From NCBI GenBank assembly GCA_027475525.1, contig JAMWFC010000077.1, positions 434,001 through 498,000 of the forward strand: a stretch of 64,000 nucleotides of DNA. The letters are read 5' to 3'. This stretch comes from Macrolepiota albuminosa (Eukaryota; Basidiomycota; Agaricomycetes; Agaricales; Agaricaceae). The notes beneath the pieces are model-generated. The model did not search any database. It was not told the origin of the DNA and worked only from the letters and a program-made list of their open reading frames with translations. A program made the translations under genes and the position numbers. Positions 34,933-44,380 of the stretch are shown one piece after another (position 1 is the first letter of the stretch; each line of letters starts with the position of its first letter).

Positions 34933-36462
34933 TCAGTCAGAAAAACTGGCTGTCATAGTTTTGAAATAATCCCATGCAGGCCTGTCGCATATACATTTGC
35001 AAACTGCCATCCAAACTGAAGAGGTACCTAGCCCTTCAATCTTGCCTTGTATTCCTGACATACGAGTGGCTCTCTTAAATAGTATAAGCATGTGAGTGTG
35101 ATGAGTCAAAAACACGGAGTAAATAGTCTGGAATGCATTGTAACTATTTAAAGTATCACCAGGCCTGTGAAAAGTATGATGCAGGAAGTACCAGTACACG
35201 ATTTTGCAGGCCCTTGAGCAGTTTTTAATAAATAACTCAAACGTGCAGACATCCGTATGGAATGGGTAGTTCCAATTAATAAAAGCACTATGCAATTCAA
35301 AATAATTGCATAGTGAGAAAATAGACAAGGTGCCTTCCCAGATATCTCAATCTGGCACATGATGATACTCCTGGTCTAAAATTAAAAAATTAAAAAATTA
35401 AATAAAATTTAATTTAATAAACTAAAAATTAGAAGTTAACGTCAGGTATGCTTACTTAGGTCACCCTCAAAAAGTTTCTTTGTATAGTGGTAGTAATGTG
35501 TGAGCATGTGAACCAGTATAGAATGAGATGCTATTTTGTGATCAGCATTTGCAAGGGTTTGACTACCCACAAAATGGTGATATATTCCAATAACGGAATT
35601 AGCAAGAGTGGTTGCTAGATAATAATGACCTTCAACACATATGGAAGGCACCAGTGTCATGACACAAAGTGGCATGTTAGAGTGCACAATACTATGGAAA
35701 CAGTCATATTGTCTATGCAGCAATATAAGAGCACCACTTACAAAACATCATCAGGTTCCAATACAACCACTTCAGTATCCCACAAGTCAGTGTTTGCCTC
35801 ATGCATGATGTATTTCTCCATAAAAATAGATACAGTAGCGAAATCCTTGAAAGACCCTGACTTCAGTTGTGCAATGTACAGTAACTTGAATCCTGTTTCT
35901 ATCCGTAAAAAAGTGCCATATCCATTAGAACCAATGTGCCAGTAATGATGGGCAGATCCAGTCAATGCTATTGCACACCACATGTCAGATATTGGATAAT
36001 GATCGGAGGAGTCGCAGTACAAGGATTAACCATTTACTTGCAACTATGCGAACTAATCACTGGACACGAATAAGATGGGAAATGGATTGTGTACTGCTGG
36101 CATATCAAGAATGCTTAGAGCCCGTGGTTCTGCAGATGAAATAGCAGCAAACACGTCAACCAGGGAATCTCTATGTGTATGTTGAGTATTTAGCGAGGTG
36201 AAATCTATCATATGTAATTATATGGAATGGAACACAAGAACACCCAAACAGGCATACCATAAATGGTGGTAACACTGTATATGTTGCAGACAGAGGTCAG
36301 TGTTGTACTGATAAATCTGTTGTCTACATAATTGATGACTTTGATCAATACGGCAGTGTGGTCAGTCAGATATTTAGAAATGCTGGTATTAGTGGGGTCC
36401 ATCAATTCATCCATAGAAGCAATCTTGATAAACGTCAGTCTAGTCGACCTCATAACAACCAA
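34933..36462 (-). pseudogene. JmjC-like domain protein, intron-bearing, mildly decayed
   Basis: Exonic blocks on the minus strand: 36462-36235 (RLTFIKIASMDELMDPTNTS), a block near 36207-36050 (DFTSLNTQHTHRDSLVDVFA), 36022-35745 (ALTGSAHHYWHIGSNGYGTF, IETGFKLLYIAQL), 35700-35445 (IVHSNMPLCVMTLVPSICVE, GHYYLATTLANSVIGIYHHF) and 35375-34933. A GTATGC...GATAG and a GTAAGT...CATAG intron fit between them. The cupin pattern (H.WH.....G.GTF, then P......L.PS....GH.Y) matches the JmjC-like proteins amplified in agaric genomes. The metal site expected as H-x-D reads H-I-G (Gly codon 35930-35932), so dioxygenase activity is doubtful. A TGA replaces a Trp near 35355. Confidence 0.55.
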
Positions 36463-36751
36463 ATTGTAAAGTGAGTAAAACTATTGCAAATTCTCTATTA
36501 ACTGTAGAGTGTTTAGCAGCAGTTACAGAAACAGATTACAGGACTTACATGGAACTTAGAAGTAAACTAATATGCACGATTCATACTGTGAATTGCATGC
36601 ATACTCAACAGGACTTTCCCCCGTCACAAATACAATGTCATTGGATACATCAATATCAGAATTATTGAACTCCAAGTCCTGAGATCATATAACATACAGT
36701 GAAATAACATAGTAATCACATATAATGGGATATGTACAGTAATGTCAAGAG

Positions 36752-37769
36752 TCAAATCAATGAGGACATAAGAAATGTGTTTGCTAGGCCATGTCCTGTC
36801 AATACTGTCACCATGTGTACCTTCAATGGTTTTGGTGTTCTTGCACGCTCGTCTTTTCCTTTTAGAAGTGGGAGAAGGAATAAATAGCGGTTTATTTGCT
36901 TTATCAGATTGTCACAACCGCACCTCTGATACATTACTTTTGGAAACCAAAACCAGAAGTTCTTCATCCAGTGGAGGAGCAAAGTTGTCAGAGGACAACG
37001 AATTGATGCCGGGTATATCAAGTACATCGTGATCATCATTGATGAGGTTTTCAAAGAACAACAAATTGACACTGGGGTATTTGAGTATGGCTTGATCATC
37101 ATTGCTAGTGTCATCTCTACCAGATATATCTCTTCTATCGATATCAACATTGGTGGGCCTGTTAGAAGAAGAAGGGTCCTGATTCTTGAGAGAATATGGC
37201 AGAGGAGACATGAAAGACAGACGTCTGTCTGCCGCATCACACCCACCAAGTTGTACAGTTTTGTTTGTCAAATTGCTTGGATTTTTACTGCCAGCATTGA
37301 CATCGTTATTGAATAGATTGTTGGTAGTATTCTATAAAGGTAACATATGTGTCCTACAAGTATTGCAAGAATCACCATCATCATTAGGTTGATGATACGG
37401 ATCACTCCTAGCAGATCAAGAAGGATACACATCTTTACCATGAAGCCTATTATTATCAAACTCATTATCATACATAATTCTAGATGAACAGGAATTGTTG
37501 GGCACAGAGACGTAGGTACCAGAGGCGCTTCCAGCAAGTGAGGGCAGGAGTAAAGAATTGTCAGAAAAAGGCAACACATTGGAATATACCACCATATCAA
37601 GCTGATTAATTATATCAGATTGTGAAGATAGGATAACAGAGACACTCAAAGACCCATTTACAAGTTTCAGCCAATGAGGCACAGCATCCCTCACCACACT
37701 CTCCAGACATTGAAATGCAGATCTGAGTTCCTGTAAGAGGTTCCCCTCTATAGCTGCAGAAAACAACAC
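36752..37769 (-). pseudogene. Unrecognised multi-exon minus-strand gene fragment
   Basis: Frames at 37769-37416 (EGNLLQELRSAFQCLESVVR and VPNNSCSSRIMYDNEFDNNR), 37271-36912 (DRRDISGRDDTSNDDQAILK) and 36910-36750 (SPTSKRKRRACKNTKTI) look like consecutive exons. The composition is Ser/Asp/Asn-rich and disordered, with a basic KRKRR cluster that could be a nuclear localisation signal. No domain recognised. It lies upstream of the JmjC-like gene in the same orientation and might be its N-terminal part. Confidence 0.35.
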
Positions 37770-38275
37770 CTTCTACAATGCCCAATCAGCTTCCACTACA
37801 GCAGTAGGTCGTTCTAGCCCTCCTATATGATTCCATAACTAACACGTTAACAATACAATTAACTATCAATATGGCATGCAAAAGAACAATCACACCTCAA
37901 ACACTGTCTCCTTTGTGCCCACTTCATTATACTCATGAGGATTGAGTACATAAGAGGCAATATGGCCAACGTGATATACAAAGAATTATGAAGAACAGTT
38001 GTGTGACCTTGAGGAGCTGAACCATGAACTTGGCAAATATGCACGAGTCCAGACTGGTCATTCTTCAACCTGCAGTATCAAAATCTAAGATGTAAGTAAC
38101 AATCTATAAACCAAAAAGTATTGTACCCAGAAACTATCATACTCTCAATAGACTCAATATCTATAGGCAGAAATAAATTTTCCTGATATGAGCATCAATA
38201 TGTTTAGCATTAACAATACACATACAATATATTAATATACCTTAAGAAGACATCCCAAATGCAGGGCCGCAGATG

Positions 38276-38488
38276 TTAAGTTGATGAGTGTAGTGACAAC
38301 ATTTTTTTCCCAACGTGCCAAGCAAGACTTGAGTACAAACAAATCAAGGGACCACCTTCTGATGAATAATATGCAGAAGAGTCAAGTTGTTTATCTCTAC
38401 AGGCCTTGGATTGAAGTGCACGTATGTGAAAGTTTAAGGCATTCTGAAATCTCTTCAGTAGAGCAGAAATATTATTAAGGCTTTCCAT
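38276..38488 (-). pseudogene. Possible exon (helical, unrecognised)
   Basis: A 70-codon frame begins MESLNNISALLKRFQNALNF and continues HIRALQSKACRDKQ, with a heptad-like Leu spacing. It is probably an upstream exon of the 36.7-37.8 kb gene. The 38.5-39.5 kb stretch contains no supported gene. Confidence 0.3.
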
Positions 38489-41230
38489 AGGCTAGGTAAT
38501 ACATAAAATATTGTACTTGACCAATTATTAGAAGCCAATAGAAACAATGACATATACTGCTTTGTAGTTGTCAACTACAGGACCAGATGAAGAGGGTTTT
38601 CGAATAGCCTCCCATTCATCATCTCAAATACATCCACAATACAATAGGCTATGAGAATCCAAAATTGAGCATCTGTCAGGATCTTTTCAGGTATCATAGG
38701 CACATTATTTCCCACTATAAGAGTGCAAAACAGAGAATACTAATTATCCTTGCAGGCAGGAGAATATGTAGCTGCCTTAGTAATTATACAGCTAATAAGT
38801 TGCTACAAAATGACAACAGCATGTACTGATAGTATCATCAACAATAAATGAGGCGACAACATTCACTCATGTGGATTGCCATGTCTTGTCCATAGCAGGT
38901 AGCAAGATCTCCATCCAATAGCAGCACATCAGTAAACCAGGAACAGAACGCGAAAGCCTTGTTTGATAAGCAAGTATGAGGAGAAATCACAGACATATAA
39001 CAAAAATATCAGAAAGTACACATGTGTGTAGAGAGGGCAGGAGAGAGGACAAGATAGAGGCTTGGAGGAGTTAATGCACTACATATATATATGTGTGTAA
39101 AATAAAAATTCAATATTTTTTCAATCAATAAAATATATATGTAATGGTGGACCATATTTAGATTGACATATGATTAACTATAGACAAATTAGAACAACAA
39201 GGATTAGTCATACATGACAGTCAACACAACCTTCAGCAAGTAAACCCATCAAACAGTAAATACATGCTATAATATCAATGAATACAAAGGTCATACTGAG
39301 TTGGTTTTATCTGTCCATAACACTCTTACACAAGACCACTGACACATTGCAAATAATATCTATTCTATTCATCACTCCAAATTTTGTAGTCAAACAAAGT
39401 GATGTACGTAAAAATGGTACAAGATAGTTCAGCAAAGAGATCAGAACGTGGCAAACAACAAAATTAAAATTATATTGACAAACACAAAAAACTGAAGGAG
39501 CTATATATGGTCCACGTGCTAGTGATCAGACTGCTTCTTTATTTTTACCTTTCTCCTTTGACAACTCAGCAGAACAAGATGGCTTAGAGGTAGCACCCTG
39601 ATTTGTAGACAATCTGCCAATACCAGACCAGGGAGAAGCAGTCTGACCAGTGATGTGAGATGTCCTGGAGCTGGTACTACAGTGACCGGATAGTATACCA
39701 TCCACAAAACCAGAAAAAGAAACATTTTTTGACCCTCCTGGAGTGCCAGATTCAGAACCTTCAAGACCACCAGGTTTCATCAAGGATGCCATGTGTCTGG
39801 TACCTGCACCACCAACCACAACAAGATCAGAAGTGTGAAGAACCATGACAAACTTGATGTTAGTCGAAAGGAATCTAAAAATAAATAAATAAATAATCAA
39901 TAATAATATTGTAATAAATGGTCAACATACACTGAAGAGGAACCTTCAAACCATCCAGCTGTGTAACCCATAGCAACAATAGACTTCTCAGGAACATCGG
40001 ACGTGTTACCATTTTATGAGCACCAACTAGCAATAGCATTAAAATCAGCAGCCAAAAATCAAAAGGCAGGTCCAGTTTTCAAATGACCATCATATACAGA
40101 AACTGTAAATAAATAAATAAAGAAGTTGACAAATAATGACACAGAATTAATAATTTATTACTGCCTCCATAAAATTCTTGAACTTTGGAGTTAGTACAAT
40201 AGGAGCAGATTTGACAGAAAACATCGAATCATCTGTAAGTATAGAAGGCTTCAAAAGAGCAGGCACTGAGTAGCCACCCACTACAAAATGATGTCAATAC
40301 AAAGGTATGCTACACACAAGTTGAAAATTTACAGTTTTTGAAGGACACGCTTCTTCCCTTCATCTTTGATTACAAAGGCCATTCCATAGCTTGAATAAAG
40401 AATTAGAATGCAAACCCAACCCATTTCCAACATTGGCCATAGAACGTAGGAATTCTTGCTAGAATAGCACAATCATCAATTGTTTCTGTTTATAGGAGGA
40501 TAAGTAACTGCCGACTTCTATGCCAGAATTGAAGAAATGAGAAGCAGACACGACACTGAACATGACGTTGATGCAAAAGGCATTACTCCCATGGTTTAAA
40601 GCAAGGTGACAAGATTTGGCAGTAATATTATCAGGATGTATGTGAGCTGAATGCACGTATAAGCCATGTTTGACCTACAATAGGCCTCAAATCAAAGACC
40701 TATATACATGTGTAATGACGATGCATATGAACAAGACAATATAAGCACTTACTCTGCGTTTTCTTTAGACATCTTCAATGTCACAGCCGATATATATGCA
40801 AATTGCACTGATTCATCACTGATTTGTTTATCATATCCATACAATATGATATTGAATATGCAACTGTGCAAAAAATATATCAATAACTGGTAACAGACCA
40901 GTACATATTGCGATGCAGATACTATAAACAGACATACAGAAGATAAAGAAGCATACTGTATGTAGCAGAGAATATAGGATCCTGTACGTCCAGCTGCATA
41001 ACCAGAGGATTAGTAACCATAATAGTCAGATCAGTAGCACCGTCAAATCTAACCAAAAAAAAATATATCAGAATACAGAAATTAATCAAGCAAATAATAA
41101 GATGCTACTCTTTAATATCATAGTGTTCACCAGCATCAACATTGACAGGATCATCATGTTTAGTAGCGACACCATGTACAGACATACTGGCATCTTCCAT
41201 AATATGACAATCTTTATTATCACCAGCACA

Positions 41231-41540
41231 GGGTAGGGCATCACAACAGTACGTGTCATATGTTGTACGGGAGCTCACTTTGTGCCATATCATACATGTC
41301 CAGCGGAGTTTGCTATACTGGAGCAGAGCAGTCCCCACAGTGCCATAGAATATAGAGCCGCAGACATGTCACAATGTGCTATATGACATGGTTCAGTGGA
41401 TCGATAAAAGGCAGGCACACACATGTGCACGCAGGCCTGGCGGATGCCAGCAGACACTAGCAGACATCAATGTGCGTCAGCGGCCGTCGGCAGGCATCAG
41501 CACACGAGTGAAAACCTCCTCCATTAGCGGACTTCATGGC
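41231..41540 (+). repeat. Left terminal inverted repeat of the MULE
   Basis: Inverse of 43857-44161. The similarity continues to the segment AACCTCCTCCATTAGCGGAC, ending near 41540. Confidence 0.85.
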
Positions 41541-41870
41541 ATGAATAAACCCTCCTCAAAGTTCCCCACTTCCCTCTCCTCTCCATTCCTCCCCGCAATA
41601 ACTCGAGGCTGCGTGTCTCCCCTTCCATTCTTTTTCCACCCCCAATGTCAGCGTACATCCACAAAAAGGCCCTGCAAATCTATGCAGGCCTACGCAAGCC
41701 ATCAGCGTACATCCACGCAGACATACGTCGACGAACTCAAAGCTATGTGGGCCCACGCAGGCCTCTGCAGGCCTGCGCAGGGCACCAGCGGACATCCACA
41801 GAGGCCTACGCAGGTCCACAGAGTCTGGTTGGACCAAGAAAAAAGGTAACTTCGTCTTGCTCGCTGTATG

Positions 41871-41947
41871 CCTGTGGGGGGAATCAAACTCCTAGCCTTG
41901 GAAAAGCCTCCAGCAATGGAACGCACATTTAACCATTGCACCACAGG
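41871..41947 (-). other. tRNA-like sequence (probable tRNA pseudogene or tRNA-derived repeat)
   Basis: Read on the minus strand, the ends CCTGTGG and CCACAGG form a perfect 7-bp acceptor-like stem in a 77-nt span. TGGTGCAATGG fits the internal promoter A box (TRGYNNARNNG). AGTTTGATTCC resembles the B box with one change. The D, anticodon and T stems pair poorly, so a working tRNA is unlikely. It lies inside the MULE near the left TIR. The 77-nt length is coincidental; this is not one of the duplications. Confidence 0.35.
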
Positions 41948-42884
41948 TCTGTTACTAACGGATAGATTCAAAGGTCGGATAACACAATGAACGGACACCC
42001 ACCTATGTTTCCGCAGGTTCCTGTATGGATTTTTTGAGGTGGAAGGAGGGTGGCATACCTCTCAAAAGAGTTTTTGTGGCTTGAAAGGGGCGTTGGCATC
42101 AGCAGCCATCAGCTGGCATCTGTCAGAGTTCGTCGGCAGCCGTCGTGACCTGCTGGCATTCGTCAGCATCCGTTGTACATCCATCAGCATCTGCTGGATA
42201 TCTGCTGGTATCCGTCGGCATTCACGGGAATCCATCGGCAACCCCCAGCATTGTCCGGCATTGTTCGGCATTGTCTGGCATCATCCGGCATCAGGGCAGA
42301 AGAGAAGAAAACAGGGTGCGTGGGTGTCTGCCACATGGGGTGGCATCTCAGAGAGCGTGGGGGGTGGCGGAAGATGGATGGGGGTGGGGAGAAAGAGGGG
42401 GAAGAGGAGGAGCGTGGGTGTCTGCTGGTACTCCAGCGGACGTAGCAGACGTCGGATGTCAGGTCAGAGGGGAGGAGGGAAGCGAGGTGCATGTAGTGGA
42501 CCGGAGTGGCATGTGAGGTAGTGTGGGGAGTGGAGAGGATGGCACTGGGGAGAAAGAGGTGGAAGGGCAGAAGAGGGTGCGTGAGTGTCCGCTGTCCGCT
42601 GGCATGCCAGCAGACGGTAGCAGACGGTAGCTGACATCGGCATGTAAGCCAACTAACATCAGCGGTGCAACCAGTTCCAGTGGTTCAGTGGAATATTCGT
42701 TTATTGATATTCAATATTGTGTACAGCAGTGGGTTCTACTCCCCCTACTCCACCTTAACGGGGACTAATGGTGTGTTTTTATATGGGTGCATTTTTGCTC
42801 TACATATACATCGTACTGACCTGTAGTATGTGCCTGTGGTAGTGGATCTGACCAAAACTCTAGCAATTACTGAAGCGGGATAGG

Positions 42885-43856
42885 ATGGAGGAGTTGACAC
42901 ATGAGATCANNNNNNNNNNNNNNNNNNNNNNNNNNNNNNNNNNNNNNNNNNNNNNNNNNNNNNNNNNNNNNNNNNNNNNNNNNNNNNNNNNNNNNNNNNN
43001 NNNNNNNNNCCCCCCTTGCCAATATTGCGCAAGTAAGCGGCTACAGTGTGTCAGGACAAAGGGCGGCACCGCATGCAATCCCTGCCAGCTCATTCGCAAA
43101 CGAACATGCAGCCTGACGATTGTCAAGAAAACCGTCAAGCCCAGCAACAAGAGAAAGGGGAAAAAATCATTCGCAAACGAACATGCAGCCTGACGATTGT
43201 CAAGAAAACCGTCAAGCCCAGCAACAAGAGAAAGGGGAAAAAACCACTGAGAAAGAAGTCAGTGACAATTATTGAGAGTAATGACGGTATGAAACTCTTT
43301 TCCTGCTCAAATAGCTAACCAATAGTTAGCAGATGAACCAGCCAGTCCAATTGCAGGACTATCAAAACCGTCCGTCCGTCCATCCCAACTGTCAACCTCC
43401 AACCGCCCAGCGGATCCTCTTCCGGTCAAGAGAAAGGGCAAGGAGCGGGCAATAGAGTCTAGTCACAGTGAGGACATTGTAGCTGGTGTAATGGCAGGGG
43501 TGGAGAGCCGTTTGGACAGGATGGAAAATGGGTTCCAGGAAGCATTGCGGAATATTGGGGAGCAGGTGCAGGATGGGTTTGTCACGGCTGAGGCAAGCTG
43601 GTTACCGCGTATTGAGGACTTCTTCCGTTGCTACCAGACTCAGGTTGACACGCTCGGTGGCCGCATAGAAACCCTGCAAACAAATGTTTCTTTTGTGGGT
43701 GAGATACTTGAAGACCATGCCGGACGGATCCGTCAGACAGAAAAGCAGATCCGCAATATTTGGGGTGTGGTTGACACTTTGCAAAATCACTTCACATCTC
43801 TATCTGTCCCTCCAGTCCGTCAGCTCAGGATGATGTGGCAGTGCATCCAGCCATGA
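42885..43856 (+). CDS. Zn2Cys6-type protein fragment captured in the MULE (two exons)
   Basis: From the ATG at 42885 the frame enters the 100-N gap, then reads CQYCASKRLQC and TACNPCQLIRKRTC. These give CX2CX6CX8CX2CX7C, close to the fungal Zn(II)2Cys6 binuclear cluster (CX2CX6CX5-12CX2CX6-8C) that binds DNA in transcription factors. A Lys-rich stretch follows (KPSNKRKGKK). The 77-bp duplication at 43090-43243 shifts the frame; collapsed, it continues to TIIESND. A 43-nt intron (43287-43329, GTATGA...GTTAG) joins to ADEPASPIAGLSKPS. The C-terminal half has helical, heptad-rich segments (ESRLDRMENGFQEALRNI, VDTLGGRIETLQ), probably coiled coil. The frame ends at 43856 at the edge of the right TIR, so the gene is truncated by the element. 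No transposase features. Intact otherwise; expression unknown. Confidence 0.65.
42910..43009. other. Assembly gap of 100 N
   Basis: A run of exactly 100 Ns, a conventional scaffold-gap size, so the real distance is unknown. It interrupts the start of the Zn2Cys6 reading frame. Confidence 0.99.
43090..43243. repeat. Exact 77-bp tandem duplication in the Zn2Cys6 gene
   Basis: Positions 43090-43166 equal 43167-43243. Because 77 is not a multiple of three it shifts the reading frame; collapsing it restores the frame into the conserved-looking Lys-rich segment. It starts only 80 bp after the N gap. Confidence 0.92.
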
Positions 43857-44161
43857 AGTCCGCCAATGGAGGAGGTTTTCACTCGTGTGCTGATGCCCAC
43901 CGGCAGCTGCTGATGCACATTAATGTCCGCTAGTGTCCGCTGGCATCCACTGGGCCTGTGTATGCATGTGTATGCCCACCTTTTATCGATCCACTGGACC
44001 GTGTCATACAGCATATTGTGACATGTCCGCGGCTCTGTATTCTACAGCACTGTGGGGACTGCTCCACTCCAGTGTAGCGGACTCCACTGGACACGTATGG
44101 TACAGCACAAAGCGAGCTCCCGTACAACGTATGACACATACCATTGTGATGTCTCTATGTG
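43857..44161 (-). repeat. Right terminal inverted repeat of the MULE
   Basis: Inverse of the left TIR (41231-41540), with mainly C/T and G/A differences between the arms. Confidence 0.85.
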
Positions 44162-44380
44162 ACCAGCACACTCTTGCTTGTCAGTAGAGGCAGCAAACAC
44201 TGATGATTTGTTATCAGAATTAAAGCATGCAATCAGCATACTGTCTGAGAAAACTAAGTCTGCTGTATCAGCTTCATCATCAGGTAATTTCAACGACTCA
44301 AAGCTACTCCCGTCAACTCTATTGTCGGATGCATCTTTATCAACAATAGGTTCACTAATGGCGTAAAATTTGTCGTCCAA

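Larger units (their letters stand above)
41231..44161. mobile_element. Mutator-like element (MULE) without transposase, carrying a gene fragment
   Basis: Long terminal inverted repeats (41231 to about 41540, and about 43857 to 44161) match over roughly 300 bp with mostly transition differences. They share for example GTACGGGAGCTC, GCAGTCCCCACAGTGC and CAGCACACGAGTGAAAACC. The flanks carry the same 9 bp, ACCAGCACA, at 41222-41230 and 44162-44170. Long TIRs with 9-bp TSDs are the hallmark of Mutator-superfamily elements. The interior has no transposase. It has a GC-rich subterminal block of GGCATC/CAGCATC words (42090-42300) and a Zn2Cys6 gene fragment. The exact terminal bases are ambiguous by 1-2 nt. 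Confidence 0.82.
39519..44380 (-). pseudogene. Intron-bearing gene of unknown function, disrupted by a Mutator-like element
   Basis: Exons read on the minus strand: 44380-44162 (SEPIVDKDASDNRVDGSSFE), continuing after the element at 41230-41107 (DNKDCHIMEDASMSVHGVA and DPVNVDAGEHYDIK). Then come FDGATDLTIMVTNPLVMQLD (about 41050-40985), ISDESVQFAYISAVTLKMSK (40850-40755), HSAHIHPDNITAKSCHLALN (40670-40460), VSVYDGHLKTGPAF (40100) and EKSIVAMGYTAGWFEGSSS (39990-39935). A terminal Ser/Gly-rich exon, 39876-39519, ends at KGKNKEAV. Introns with GT-AG ends fit (for example 58 nt near 41105, and GTATGT...TTTAG at 39930-39877). Stops after GPAF and WCS look like Trp and Gln codons changed to TGA and TAA. 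The 9-bp TSD ACCAGCACA encodes Cys-Ala-Gly in frame on both sides. Function unknown. Confidence 0.5.

Noticed and set aside
41871..41947. A functional tRNA gene
   Set aside because: Acceptor ends and A box look right, but the anticodon and T arms do not pair; kept only as a tRNA-like sequence.
42039..42521. 160-codon GC-rich frame and several overlapping long frames on both strands at 41.4-42.7 kb
   Set aside because: They arise from repetitive GGCATC/CAGCATC sequence in the MULE subterminal region; all frames are open together, and none has a motif.
42885..43193. Reading frames running through the N gap as real protein sequence
   Set aside because: 100 Ns are a placeholder; the frame across the gap cannot be trusted. 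Only the part after 43010 was used.
4794..43243. The 77-bp duplications as a new tandem-duplication mechanism or transposon footprint
   Set aside because: All eight share one period, are exact, occur in unrelated sequence and break genes; the second LTR-B copy and the P450 frame show the single-copy state is correct. An assembly origin explains all of it.
33016..44380. The 33-44 kb minus-strand genes as Helitron cargo
   Set aside because: The shared orientation is suggestive, but no Helitron 5' TC or 3' CTRR hairpin end could be located to enclose them.
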